Assembly (NCBI GenBank): GCA_024449915.1 | Contig: JAMZAV010000053.1 | Coordinates: forward strand, 703,999 to 767,998 | Direction: 5' to 3' | From: Sweltsa coloradensis | Taxonomy: Eukaryota > Arthropoda > Insecta > Plecoptera > Chloroperlidae | DNA length: 64,000 bases | Shown here: positions 57,901 to 64,000 of the stretch, piece after piece | Layout: every line of letters starts with the position of its first letter | How positions within the stretch are numbered: position 1 is the first letter of the stretch | The notes under the pieces: generated by a model | Seen by the model: only the letters and a program-made list of their open reading frames with translations | The model's database searches: none | Told to the model about the DNA's origin: nothing | Position numbers and translations under genes: made by a program

Positions 57901-59742
57901 GCATTATACTTAAGTTATGTCTTGCCTATCCTATCCACCACTTTTGTAAGTTTATGATTAATAATTAGTTAATAATTGTAGCACTAAAAAATTGCTTACT
58001 AAGAAATCGCTTTAGGAATGACGTATGCCTTTATTTTCGTACTTCAACATCATCCCCAAACTTAAGGAACAATTTAAAATACAGTGGATGTATGAAATTG
58101 TGTGGCAGGAAATCAGCGTGGATGTGTGTATATTCATCTGTGTGTTCTAAGTAACTTGTAGCCTAAGTACCCTTCTAGTATTTAAACTTTAGTTACTAAA
58201 TCGGTTATCAATATCACTCATACATGAAATGTACTCGATATTTCATACATTTGTTCATTCTTCTTACATTTCATCCAACGTTTTATGTTCATTGATAAAA
58301 TATAAATTTTATAAATTATAAACCTTTTAAAACCGCGCGAAATAACCTAATTTTAGTAATAGCTCACATAACGCTGCTACACATAAACGAAAAAGTGGAT
58401 ACCAGGTCCCATGAGGTTTTTTAGTTAGAACTATATCTGGCATGAAACCTTTTTCAAATATGGTAACCAATAATGATTTTAATCAAGGTTTAAATTAAAC
58501 TAATGTATCCCGTAATTAAAAACGCTATTGATTTAAAAAATTTTGAATATTTTTTCATGCAGGGTGTAGTTCTAATGAAACTGCGAAAGATCTAGTAGAC
58601 CATTTTTCGATTTTACGTTATGGTTTGAGAGATATTACTAAAATAAGGTTATTTCGTGTGGTTTTAATATTGGTGGTGATTCTTCCCCTTAACGTATGAC
58701 ATAAAATAGTAAATACGCCGGGCGTTCACTGCTAACGAGAATGGGAAGTTCACAAGCTCATGTCAGTATGTCAGCTGTTCTAAACGTCCGATGTTCAATT
58801 TAAAATAGAAATATGCTCTTTTCCTACGGCCTGTAAGATAAGGTGGGGGAAACCAATGTTGACGTTCCATGGTATGATTGGCTGGCGCGTCTTGCTGATG
58901 CTGGTGTCGGCTTCAGGCGTAAAACCACGAGGAACTGTGCTTTAGATTGATTGAAATACACTCATTATTACAGCTTAGATTTTTGACGAATTTAGAAGAA
59001 AAAACTAATTCAAAGTTATTTAAAGGAAAAATCATAGTGTTTTCGAGCTCGTGAATTACATCACAAGTTAATCGCGTGCTGAATTTGTGTATTCCCAAAT
59101 AGATAAAGGTATAATTATGATTCAGAATATTACGTAAGAAATGTAACAATGAATTTGAGCATTAGCTGTCTTGGAAATAAAAAGAAGCGATAATGTGTTG
59201 TCTTATACTCTCATTTGTTTATGGTTGTTACTTGTATTATTATTTGTCTATGAAGTTCCATGTCCTAGGGATACACAACCTCACTGTCTCAAATGTATCA
59301 TAATATGGCAACCGAAATGTTGTTGGCTATGTGCAGTGTTGTGACTTATCTAGATAAAATCCGAATGAAAAATACTTCTTCTAGTTGTAATGTGCGTACC
59401 TGGTTCATGCCCACTTGTCAAGTCTGACAAAAATATTACTATTGACAAGAAAACTGTTGTCGGAGAAAAATAATATTTAAAAAAACAGTCAATCTCAGTA
59501 ATTACTATTACCTTTTATCCAAACAAATTTATGTAGATAATTATTTGTAACTCTTGTCTTCTATCTTATCTAGATAACTTTTTGGAGAATATCTTTACCT
59601 TGATAAAAATAAATTATCTATAGTCACTACACTGGCTATGTGAAGCAGGTCGTCTTAATAGAACTGTTTGTTTCAGCGTCTGGCCCAGACTAGCGAAAGG
59701 ATAGTGAACTTCAAGGCACGACTCATCACCTCGATTATTTAA
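15695..59742 (+). CDS. Seven-exon secreted protein gene, function unknown (363 aa)
   Basis: Gene-level entry. The CDS joins 15695-15793, 39712-39819, 44429-44677, 51605-51853, 53236-53370, 57376-57561 and 59677-59742. Each exon has AG before it and GT after it, every join is phase 0, and the joined frame is open to a single TAA. Residues 1-33 hold a signal peptide and short spacer. RDKR (52-55) and RNKR (204-207) fit furin-type convertase sites. A ten-glycine run (96-105) and a Ser run precede an acidic stretch (about 133-143). A second Gly/Ser block spans about 214-227. The C-terminal third (281-363) is non-repetitive and probably helical. Two N-glycosylation sequons, NLS (66) and NAT (274), are visible. 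I infer a secreted precursor cut into several pieces. I do not recognise a named family, although the low-redundancy C-terminus suggests a conserved arthropod protein. Introns are 23.9, 4.6, 6.9, 1.4, 4.0 and 2.1 kb. Confidence 0.85.
15893..15925. repeat. (TTTC)n microsatellite
   Basis: About eight uninterrupted TTTC units, 100 bp after exon 1. The position can vary in length between individuals. Confidence 0.9.
18640..18880 (+). repeat. SINE family 1 copy
   Basis: It carries GACTCTGATTC, AAAAGGTCCTGGATTCGAAACC (a B box) and the body words AAACAGCCCTTGGAC, TTCACAACTGGCTTATTCC and CTAAAGAGGGGCAAAAATG. These match the copies at 22.8 and 63.1 kb in order and spacing. Confidence 0.7.
19931..20540. 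repeat. Inverted repeat pair of unknown origin
   Basis: TCTAAAGTCTATCTATCC and GTACAAAGTGACCATCG at 19932-19968 recur inverted at 20490-20534, with about 85 bp alignable on each arm through the GC-rich part to TGTC.GCGTTT. The enclosed 20372-20536 segment is GC-rich and open on both strands. Possibly a mobile element, or a retroposed exon fragment. No known protein is recognised. Confidence 0.45.
22225..22625 (+). repeat. Dispersed repeat family 3, copy 2
   Basis: It begins CAATTTGACCTGAAGTGCG and ends GCTGAAATGCAGGAAGACTG, GGTGGCGCTG, matching copy 1 at 14520-14979. The interior is AT-rich and diverged. Confidence 0.5.
22828..23065 (+). repeat. SINE family 1, best preserved copy
   Basis: A tRNA-like head (A box GTGGCTCGAGCGTTAAGCG, B box GGGGTTCAAATCCC) is followed by CAATCCTGACTGAAGG, CTCGGACATCCCTTCAC, CTGAAGAGGGGCATGAATTG and GCTTCCCACGAAA. 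Pol III internal promoter boxes are intact, but there is no paired acceptor stem, so this is a SINE and not a tRNA gene. It sits in sense orientation in intron 1. Confidence 0.75.
25102..25118. repeat. (GT)n microsatellite
   Basis: Eight GT units after a TGCATGCATGC palindrome. Confidence 0.85.
27651..28259 (-). mobile_element. Helentron-like non-autonomous element, copy C
   Basis: On the + strand it starts ACTAGGAAGCTTCGCAAACGC and ends CTTCGCTTCGCTCATCCAA. A subterminal GTTGGATGAGCG lies just inside the start. The interior shows three diverged internal repeats of GAAATTATTTTTCGATTGCGCTCAAA, absent from copies A and B. Confidence 0.6.
28640..28790 (+). repeat. SINE family 1 fragment
   Basis: TTCCCTAAACAGCCCTTGG, CACTTGAAGATGGGCAAGTTG and GGTTTCCTACAAAA match the body of family 1. 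The tRNA-like head is lost. Confidence 0.55.
28840..29199 (-). repeat. SINE family 2, minus strand, head disrupted
   Basis: Reverse complement matches the 50.2-50.6 kb SINE: GCAGAAGGCC-TAGGTTCGAATCC, GACTTTGGAGCCGTCCTAGC, CATTGTTTTACTCGTAGATG, AAAATCAGTGATGTGACTTA and GTGGGTA. Its tRNA-like head is interrupted at 29199 by the next element and appears to resume after 29621 (GAAAAGACCAATCG). Confidence 0.65.
29200..29621 (-). mobile_element. Helentron-like element, copy E, inserted in a SINE
   Basis: It starts ACTAGGAAAACGCTAAAATC, CCGTCGCG, the same 3' hairpin end as copy B, and finishes GCTCGCTACGCTCGCTTAATT. The interior is unrelated to copies A-D. Shared ends with an unrelated interior are usual for Helitron-class families. 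Confidence 0.5.
30820..31142. mobile_element. Element bounded by GGGAGCGAAGCT inverted ends
   Basis: The 12-bp ends GGGAGCGAAGCT and AGCTTCGCTCCC are perfect inverted copies 323 bp apart. Inside lies a CCGT/CCAT microsatellite (about 30847-30893). Likely a non-autonomous DNA element; no target duplication is clear. Confidence 0.5.
31920..32400 (+). mobile_element. Decayed Helentron-like copy inside the tandem duplication
   Basis: CTCTACCGGACAAACGGC, GGGTACAATCGAAGATATAT, TTCATCCATCAACGTGAC and GTTCGCGAAGCTCC correspond in order to copy A. It is interrupted by a retroelement tail at 32190-32245 and lacks the CTAGT end. Confidence 0.45.
32190..32530 (-). repeat. Two retroelement 3'-tail fragments
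   Basis: TTTATTTAACGTCTATCCTA at 32199 and TTTATTTAACGTCTAACCTA at 32469, each followed by AAAACTGATTTACAAA. On the minus strand this reads TTTGTAAATCAGTTTT...GACGTTAAATAAATAAA, an A/T-rich 3' tail like that at 53150. Confidence 0.55.
32607..32672. repeat. Purine-only tract
   Basis: A run of A and G with only two interruptions (GAAAGAAAAAAAAGAAACG and on), in copy 1 of the tandem duplication. The equivalent stretch in copy 2 is shortened and interrupted. Confidence 0.75.
34985..35065 (+). repeat. tRNA-like SINE head
   Basis: CCGGTTCTGGGTTCGAATCC is a good B box. No paired acceptor stem is present. The body is too diverged to assign to a family. Confidence 0.4.
35526..36360 (+). repeat. SINE family 1 split by a MITE
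   Basis: The head GTTGGCTCGAGCGTTAAGCG, CGCGACTCTGATTCGGGAGG and CAATCCTGACTGAAGGC lies left of 35664. The body resumes at 36271 with TTAAACAGCCCTAGGGC, then CTAAAGAGGGCA. The 603-bp hairpin element between them disrupted the SINE after it inserted here. Confidence 0.7.
35668..36270. mobile_element. 603-bp hairpin MITE flanked by TTAA
   Basis: It starts GGCTTTTCGACCGCGTTTTT and ends AAAAACGCGGTTGAATAGCC, flanked by TTAA at 35664-35667 and 36271-36274. The arms of about 290 bp are inverted copies almost to the centre (for example CACACCATTCAACGTAGGGT against ACCCTACGTTGAATGGTGTG, within gaps). TTAA duplication is typical of piggyBac-type insertion. It encodes nothing. Confidence 0.75.
39518..39690. 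repeat. Short direct duplication upstream of exon 2
   Basis: GCATTGAAAATCTAATTT occurs at 39527 and 39611, with similar following sequence including a GT(C/G)(G/A)TTCTGT word. The period is about 85 bp. Confidence 0.6.
39712..39819 (+). CDS. Coding exon 2: propeptide with RDKR cleavage site
   Basis: 36 codons between acceptor CCTTGTTCCAG (ending 39711) and donor CAG|gtacga. The frame reads ETLESVALDDTVNYDG, then TTRDKR, then TIGPLRQIFPNLSQ. RDKR fits the R-X-K-R consensus of furin-like convertases, so the acidic N-terminal part is likely a propeptide. The segment after the cut contains the sequon NLS. Both edges are phase 0. A 114-bp foldback MITE lies 66 bp downstream of the donor, and a short direct duplication lies just upstream of the acceptor. 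The open frame continues past the donor for 16 codons to a TGA, so intron retention would give a short truncated secreted peptide. Confidence 0.82.
39820..44428 (+). other. Intron 2 (4.6 kb)
   Basis: Phase-0 intron, gtacga...cttctag. Apart from a 114-bp foldback element at 39886-39999 it is AT-rich sequence with no recognised feature. A strong acceptor-like site at 41099 precedes a short open stretch rich in Ser/Asp, but that stretch is not phase-compatible. Confidence 0.75.
39886..39999. mobile_element. 114-bp foldback MITE beside exon 2
   Basis: The ends CAAGTAAGCAGATGC and GCATCTGCTTACTTG are perfect inverted copies. The inner GGGCCAATAAGCG also pairs with CCGCTGATTGGCT. The element contains TGACGTCA (39977-39984). 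It is GC-richer than the intron and lies 66 bp from the exon 2 donor. Confidence 0.7.
44429..44677 (+). CDS. Coding exon 3: basic amphipathic segment, poly-Gly, acidic tail
   Basis: 83 codons between acceptor TTTCTTCTAG (ending 44428) and donor ACG|gtaaac. The first 23 residues (LVDRKIQMITRVLFRVIGRL and on) form a basic amphipathic segment that could be helical. Ten consecutive glycines follow, written with mixed GGN codons, then DSASSSSSGGG, GRR, ISITLPTYPPG and the acidic run EDDDEDEDEDEADA, ending TETTT. GC content is far above the flanking intron. AG also occurs 10 bp further in, but its frame gives an unrelated Arg-rich peptide, so the first AG was chosen. The poly-Gly tract is a likely site of length variation. 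No known domain is recognised. Confidence 0.85.
47554..47798. mobile_element. 245-bp foldback MITE
   Basis: Left AGGCACGCATCATTCTATGG, GTTTAGTCCAGCAATCGGTTG is inverted on the right as CAACCGATTGCTGGGCTTAA, CCATAGAGTTCTGCGTGCCT. The arms are about 100 bp. No target duplication was identified. Confidence 0.7.
48187..48919 (+). mobile_element. Helentron-like element, copy D
   Basis: Starts TTGGATGAGCGTAGCGAGCG and ends CGCTCATCCAACAACGCGCG, GGACTTAAGCGTTTTCCTAGT. The interior shares CGAATAATTATTTCTCAT and GATTGTTTTTCGAATTG-type internal repeats with copy C. At 733 bp it is the longest copy and lies in intron 3. Confidence 0.6.
49370..49450. repeat. GTCATC microsatellite
   Basis: Imperfect repeats of GTCATC/GTCATCATC, AT-flanked. 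The minus strand would read as an Asp run, but no gene context supports coding. Confidence 0.8.
50200..50630 (+). repeat. SINE family 2, full-length reference copy
   Basis: Head TGGCTCGTTAGTCGTTGGTC, TCCAATGCAGAAGG, TCCAGGGTTCGATTCCCG (A and B boxes); body GTAACTTTGGAGCCGTCCTA, GGTTGGCTTGGTCGCTTTGA; tail ACTGAAAATCAGTTATATAA, CTGAGTGGGTAGACTCTAAA. About 430 bp. Pol III boxes are near consensus, but no acceptor-stem pairing is present. Confidence 0.7.
50959..51560. repeat. Diverged tandem array abutting exon 4
   Basis: Three and a half units beginning CTGCTGACCCGGCGCCTCC (50959), CTGCTAACCCGGCAACTCC (51187), CTGCAAACCCTACACCTCC (51365) and ACCGGCTCCATCCGTCTCC (51535). Each unit continues with a CCCT/TCC-rich word, an A-rich stretch and (A)AATATAATG(T)(C/G). 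Spacings are about 228, 178 and 170 bp. The last unit ends just before the exon 4 acceptor. Confidence 0.6.
51605..51853 (+). CDS. Coding exon 4: acidic propeptide, RNKR site, Gly/Ser block
   Basis: 83 codons between acceptor TTGTGCCCACCAG (ending 51604) and donor AGG|gtaaga. The first 51 residues are acidic and Gln/Ala-rich (QIEPDQEPAADDQQADADAE, then EITTDDEG), followed by RNKR at residues 204-207, a convertase-type site. After it come FLPFNL, GGGGGSSSSGGGSG and the hydrophobic end NFLFDIIR. The layout of a dibasic cut, a short hydrophobic run and a Gly/Ser block repeats that of exons 2-3, which suggests an internal duplication. The upstream 650 bp is a diverged tandem array. Codon usage is strongly G/C-ending, unlike the intron. 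Confidence 0.88.
53150..53200 (+). repeat. Retroelement 3' tail next to exon 5
   Basis: CTTTGTAAATCAGTTTGTCT, AACTGAATAGGATAGACGTT, AAAT matches the complement of the tails at 32.2 and 32.5 kb. It is 36 bp upstream of the exon 5 acceptor and may supply part of its branch-site region. Confidence 0.55.
53236..53370 (+). CDS. Coding exon 5: Ala/Arg-rich then Thr-rich cassette
   Basis: 45 codons between acceptor CTTGCTCAG (ending 53235) and donor GCG|gtacgc. The sequence is RTADRAARAAGTVYRVVAGT, then ESLGISYD, then six threonines and KTGTNATSRRA. NATS is a possible N-glycosylation site, and the Thr run could be O-glycosylated. GC content drops sharply at both edges, supporting a real exon. The polypyrimidine tract is weak, and the exon is symmetric (0-0), so it may be an alternative cassette. 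Skipping it would join DIIR from exon 4 directly to LVAGSG from exon 6. A LINE/SINE 3'-tail fragment ends 36 bp upstream of the acceptor. Confidence 0.75.
57376..57561 (+). CDS. Coding exon 6: C-terminal domain, first part
   Basis: 62 codons between acceptor TTGTGGCAG (ending 57375) and donor TTG|gtaaga. It opens with LVAGSGNTEASDEK, passes through an Ala/Glu-rich stretch (VANLEQAAEKDDG) and ends with GVPGPITRLFVIANRGIANL followed by MQDLIL. The last 25 residues look like a hydrophobic or amphipathic helix with few repeats and well-spaced charges, the least degenerate part of the protein. The acceptor has a poor pyrimidine tract, but the G/C-ending codon bias and the strong donor fix the exon. 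LVAGSG echoes VVAGTE in exon 5, a hint of duplication or of mutually exclusive use. Confidence 0.82.
57562..59676 (+). other. Intron 6 (2.1 kb)
   Basis: Phase-0 intron, gtaaga...tttcag. It contains one MITE with long terminal inverted repeats at 58331-58663. Nothing else is recognisable. Confidence 0.75.
58331..58663. mobile_element. 333-bp MITE flanked by TTAA
   Basis: Ends AACCGCGCGAAATAACCTAA, TTTTAGTAATA and TATTACTAAAATAAGGTTAT, TTCGTGTGGTT are inverted copies of about 45 bp, flanked by TTAA (58327-58330 and 58664-58667). Consistent with piggyBac-type target duplication. Its ends differ from those of the 35.7-kb element, so it is a separate family. Confidence 0.65.
59677..59742 (+). CDS. 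Coding exon 7: C-terminus and stop
   Basis: 21 codons plus TAA after a strong acceptor (GTTTGTTTCAG, ending 59676). The peptide is RLAQTSERIVNFKARLITSII, a predicted amphipathic helix that continues the helix at the end of exon 6 (QDLIL then RLAQ). There is no GPI or transmembrane signal, so the product should be soluble. The next possible polyadenylation hexamer is ATTAAA at 59785-59790, only 43 nt after the stop, and it is weak. Transcription may end further on. Confidence 0.8.
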   Translation, partial: RLAQTSERIVNFKARLITSII

Positions 59743-62700
59743 ATCACTCATCAAACTTCTGTCAGGACAACGACACTTCATCCTATTAAACCTATTCAAA
59801 AAGTTATTGTGAACATCATCTTTATATTGTCAATGAACATGATATTATTTCCGATGATTGTAAGGGTATGCTAATTATTTATGGGCTTACTACAGGGATA
59901 AATTATGTAAGACAGTTTGAGTCTCACATTTTTACAATTGAGAAACATAAGACCTTACGGAAATTTCTACTCTATTAAGTGTAAATATCATGATTCATCA
60001 GAATTAAATCCAAACTGTTTCTAAGAAGATGACAATGTACTGATTCAATGTCCTTGGTAACTTGCTTCGTTCTGTGAGTTGCGGGTGAGATGTATAGTAT
60101 ACCCTTTCTATCGACAGGCCCTTAGACCTCTAAGAGAAGTTGATTTTCAGTACCACTGTGCATTTTACCCCGAACTAGGCTAAGGTTCCATTGCGTTTCA
60201 CAATGGAAGGAAAGGAAATTATTTCTGTTTAAATTTCATAAATTGAAAATTAGGTAAATATTAATAATTTTCATTTTCGCTCAACAGATAATTGTGAAGA
60301 CTTTACTTCTAGTTATGTTATATAGTTCAATGCTATTCACACAAATCTGTATCTTCCTCAATATGTCGTTCTGTGTCTTTCCTCGTTTCGTTGTTTCAAT
60401 ATAACTGAAATATTTGCTTGATGATTTACTATTTGCATGCACTGTGAGTATAAGCATGCGTGTATGTTCCAGCCAGGGGTGTATAAATACTCAAGTGACG
60501 TTGAAGACTCTTCCCCCCCCCCCCCACTCCGCTTCACCCCATCTTTTCATTTTGGGGTGCAAATTTTCTCCATTCATTTAGTTTTCTTGGATACAGTTTT
60601 CGTGAAAAGTTTGTTAATTGTATTTCTGTAAGCAAACGCAAAAAGTAAGGGAAAATGCAAGCAAGATGTTGATATGTTCAACTTTTTATTGTGCGATATC
60701 GATGAAAAGGTATTAGTTTCGTAGTAGGATGAACTGGCTCATGTTTGATTATTACTATCTAAGAATGTGAATGATTTGGGATTAGCATTTATAAAACACG
60801 TGCTATAAACTGAGTTCAACTTTCAAGTGGTCCTACATACATTATTTGAAAAGTTTTTAAACACAATAATCTAAAAGTGACTGGTAAAGAACAAAATATA
60901 CCATCATAAAAATCCAAAATTAAACAGAAATCCAATTTACTCAATTTATTTTAAGATATCACAATATTCTGAACCGTAACACTTCAAGTATGGAGATTAA
61001 TGTGTAGCTTGAAAAAGTGTATGAGATTTGACCCAGAGAGTCCAGCGAGAGAGGGGTGGGGATGGGGAGATTACTTCAGCATGAGTTATGCTGTGGTGTA
61101 AGAATCAAACATCCGTGGCTTTTGATCCTGTTCTGTCTTGATTTATGTTTGGCTCTCAACATTGAATTGTATAATTTAAAGTTTGGCCTGCCAAATTGAT
61201 GCTAGATGGCCCTGTGCACAAAAGTTTAGTTTTATTATTATACTAATGTTGCATTAGCAATTTTGTGTTGGAAAATTAACCAAAAAATACAGTCCCATCG
61301 ACACATTAAGGAGGATAGTACCGGGTTGTATTTCAAATCCAAGCGAATAGAACTAGGACAATATGCTACCACACTGGTTATATCTAACGCGTTGCTTCCA
61401 CAGGCCCCGAAGTAATTTAGTTTACTAACCTACTTTGGTGATTTTATTTTATACTATATTCATGTTTGAGCAGCAAAGCAGAGTGCCATGTGGGATGTTT
61501 TGTGTTGTGTAATTTAATGTTTGTATTTTCTAACAAAATGTTGCTTCAAACTGTGCACATGCTACAATTTTAACTGAGGACATCATACAAATTAGCAACA
61601 ATAGCAATTATATAGTATTTGTTGAGTTATTTTCTAAGTATGGCCATGATAATTGAAATTGAAATTGCAATCAAATACTCAATTACCATCTTATTTAACA
61701 TTAACTCTATACTTTGTGAGTAATTTTGATGTACATATTTGAAAAAAAGTTGGACACATATTTTTATGCAGTAATTTCTTTAATTTATCAGCGTTAAATC
61801 TGAATTAAGTTTCTGAATTGAATTGACGCACGATGTGTGATTTGGGATGGTATTGATTGGACTTACGAGTCACGTAAACCAATGAAAACATTCCAATCAA
61901 GAAAAGAGAGACGTGAAACTTCAGCTTTCACGACAAACCAAATACAATCAGAGATTAAAGTACTGGCAATATGAATTTTATGTGAATACTTATTACTCTT
62001 AACTTTTTTTTTAAAAGTAACTGTGATTCCCTTCAAAATGATAAAACCCTTAGCCCATGACAACATTTTAAACTTAAATGATTACCTTGGTTTTAAAAAT
62101 GTGTACTTAATTAAATATCCTGTTCTGTACTTTGAGATATTAAATGTTTGAAACTATTCATACCATTTGTAAAAAACAAAATAAAAATAATTTAAATACA
62201 AAATATGTTCCAATGTTCGTAATGTAGATTCCTTATTTTATGGCCCATTCCTAGTTCATCCTACTTTCCTTTTTGAAGATTCCTTTGAATTATGATATAC
62301 TACCAACACATGCGCAAATGTTTTGAATTAATAAAGAAATAGCAAACCAATAAATTATATATCATGATTTTACTCTAAAACCCTCTGAAACGAGGACATC
62401 AAGTTTCTGTTTTAAATGCGGTTAAATAATAGGGTTTTTCAATTTAACCCGAATTTCTTACTTTTTGGGGTGAATAACATTTTTCCCCCCATACCAATGG
62501 AACGAATGGTACATTTTATGAGAAAATTAAAAAAGGACAACTGCAAAAAAATAGCCAAAAACAAGGAAATTCTAGTTTGTCCTGGAAATTTGTCATGTAT
62601 TTGAGATACATTAATCCAAAATATGTATTTAAAAAAGGCTGGTTTTATGTAACTTTCATTCAAAATGCAAAATTTCGCAAAATTCCTTAAAAATCGTGAT

Positions 62701-62800
62701 AAAAAATATGAAAAAAGTCTTAGAAAAATTTCAAAAAAGATTTTTTTATCTTAACATAACCCAATTAGTACAGAAACAATAACGTACAGAAAGGGTTAAT
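59743..62800. other. 3' UTR / flank without recognised gene
   Basis: AT-rich sequence with scattered short ORFs lacking coding character. It contains a C13 homopolymer (60513-60525). I see no second gene. Confidence 0.6.
59785..59790 (+). terminator. Possible polyadenylation hexamer ATTAAA
   Basis: The first variant hexamer downstream of the stop codon. There is no nearby canonical AATAAA and no clear GU-rich element, so the true 3' end is uncertain. Confidence 0.25.
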
Positions 62801-62814
62801 GGAGTAGGCCCATA

Positions 62815-62915
62815 CAGACAAAGGTAGCTCAACGGTTGCAGGTGATACTTTTATTTGGGAGGCTGCAAATATGATCCCGACAGTCACCAATCCTCGCTGA
62901 ACGATTTGATTTGTC
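62815..62915 (+). repeat. Degraded tRNA-like SINE head
   Basis: GGTAGCTCAACGGTTGCAGG is a clear A box and GCAAATATGATCCCG a mutated B box, followed by CACCAATCCTCGCTGAACG, resembling the family 1 junction. Confidence 0.45.
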
Positions 62916-62947
62916 CAAAATGTTACTCAAATTTAAATGCAAATGCC

Positions 62948-63039
62948 GAGATTATTAGTTTTATTATTAACTGTATAATTTATTATTTTCATCGAGATTA
63001 TTAGTTTTATTATTACTGTATAATTTATTATTTTAATAC
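62948..63039. repeat. 46-bp tandem duplication
   Basis: GAGATTATTAGTTTTATTAT and the following AT-rich 26 bases occur twice head to tail with one base missing in the second copy. Confidence 0.8.
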
Positions 63040-63049
63040 ATGCTATGAA

Positions 63050-63300
63050 TGTGTAAAGGTTGTTCGAAAAGGACTAAGACCCATTCTTTGGTACTTTCTC
63101 GTGGGAAACCAGCCTAGGATGCAATGCATGCACCTCTTCAGGTAACTAGATACATTGGAGTTATGAAGGAATGTCCGAGGGCTGTTTAGTGTTTAAGAGA
63201 ACTCAATCACTTGAAAATAGACTGAATTGCTGGTCTCGACGGGATTGGAACCTGGGACTTTCAACTTGCCAATCAGAGTCGCGCTCTCAGCGGCCCCGTG
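63050..63300 (-). repeat. SINE family 1, minus strand
   Basis: The complement reads GAGAGCGCGACTCTGATTGG, GTCCCAGGTTCCAATCCCGT, CGAGACCAGCAATTC, ACAGCCCTCGGACATTCCTT, CTGAAGAGGTGCATGCATTG, GGTTTCCCACGAGAAAG, matching the 22.8-kb copy along its full length. Confidence 0.7.
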
Positions 63301-63370
63301 GATCGATATCTTGTTCGCGCCAATATCCCGCCTTCAGTCTCGCTATCATTTCGTTTTTGTGAGCCTGATT

Positions 63371-63585
63371 CGCCGTACCTTCCTCTAGTCTACACATGAC
63401 TTGTCCAGTATCAGTTATATCACTCTATCTGTACGCTCAGTCGGTCTTCAAGCGCCTGCTTAGCAGTTCTAGTCAGCCTCTTAGCGTCAGAGTGCAAAGC
63501 GAGTCAAACTTCAAACTTCGCCGTACCTTCCTCTAGTCTACACATGACTTGTCCAGTATCAGTTATATCACTGCTATCTGTACGT
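63371..63585. repeat. 148-bp direct duplication
   Basis: CGCCGTACCTTCCTCTAGTC and the next 45 bases recur at 63519 almost exactly. The intervening sequence is not itself repeated again in the window. Confidence 0.8.
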
Positions 63586-63637
63586 CTCGGGTCTATTAAC
63601 TTGGCACAACCACCAATGAAATTTTGACTTACGATAT

Positions 63638-63855
63638 GCTGTGAATTTTGCACACTTTTTGCTCAATTTTGCACAACCGATTTCGATTTTTGCACAAGCA
63701 GCACAAAAAAGTTACGACAACTTCATTTTGGCTGAGCCAAGTTAATGCTAGAACAACCAAAATGGATTTTCATGTCAAAACCTATGCCATATCTTTGCAC
63801 ACTTTTTGCACAATTTTTGCACAACCAAATTTCGATTTATGCACAAGCCCGAGTC
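63638..63855. repeat. 147-bp direct duplication rich in TTTTGCACAA
   Basis: TTTGCACACTTTTTGC, CAATTTTTGCACAACC and TTTCGATTT.TGCACAAGC occur at about 63647 and 63794. The array may continue past the window end. Confidence 0.65.
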
Positions 63856-64000
63856 AAATTCATTATCTGAGCTAAATTTGTTAGTTTGTCAACTTTTCAT
63901 ATTCACATTTGCATTTGCAACCCTTTTTTACAAAAACAACCTTCCAATCATTTAGCAAGTTGGGTTTTCGTAAAGTAACAGTAAAATATCAAATTTTTGC

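Overview
The window is eukaryotic nuclear DNA, most likely from an insect with a large, AT-rich, transposon-laden genome. There are no long ORFs, no operons and no ribosome-binding sites. Coding sequence appears as short GC-richer islands bounded by AG and GT splice signals inside very AT-rich DNA. Order and species cannot be read from the sequence. The very long introns and many degraded tRNA-derived SINEs hint at a hemimetabolous insect, but that is a guess.

One protein-coding gene is well supported. It runs on the + strand from 15695 to 59742 in seven coding exons (15695-15793, 39712-39819, 44429-44677, 51605-51853, 53236-53370, 57376-57561, 59677-59742), giving 363 residues. All six introns fall between codons (phase 0), so every internal exon is a multiple of three. 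The product has an N-terminal signal peptide, two dibasic RxKR convertase-type sites (RDKR, RNKR), Gly/Ser-rich and acidic low-complexity blocks, and a non-repetitive, probably helical C-terminal region. It looks like a secreted, proteolytically processed protein of unknown function. The first coding exon starts with a splice acceptor, so at least one non-coding 5' exon lies upstream; 13.5-13.8 kb is a weak promoter candidate.

The rest is flanking or intronic DNA filled with mobile-element debris. By region: 1-15.7 kb (5' flank or 5'-UTR intron) holds a hAT-type MITE with an exact 8-bp target duplication (2.07-2.55 kb), foldback elements, tRNA-like SINE pieces, two inverted Helentron-like elements (8.69-9.25 and 10.32-10.91 kb) and a Penelope-like inverted terminal repeat (10.92-11.23 kb). 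Intron 1 (15.8-39.7 kb) holds SINEs, further Helentron-like copies, a 1.5-kb tandem duplication whose second copy is full of small deletions (31.45-34.2 kb, probably an assembly artefact), and a 603-bp near-perfect hairpin MITE flanked by TTAA and inserted in a SINE (35.67-36.27 kb). Introns 2-6 hold small MITEs, another Helentron-like copy (48.2-48.9 kb), a SINE (50.2-50.6 kb), a diverged tandem array just upstream of exon 4 and a TTAA-flanked MITE (58.33-58.66 kb). The 3' flank (59.7-64 kb) has no second gene, one minus-strand SINE and short tandem duplications near the window end.

No CRISPR array, rRNA, convincing functional tRNA or transposase/reverse-transcriptase ORF was found. The mobile elements seen are all non-autonomous or fragments.
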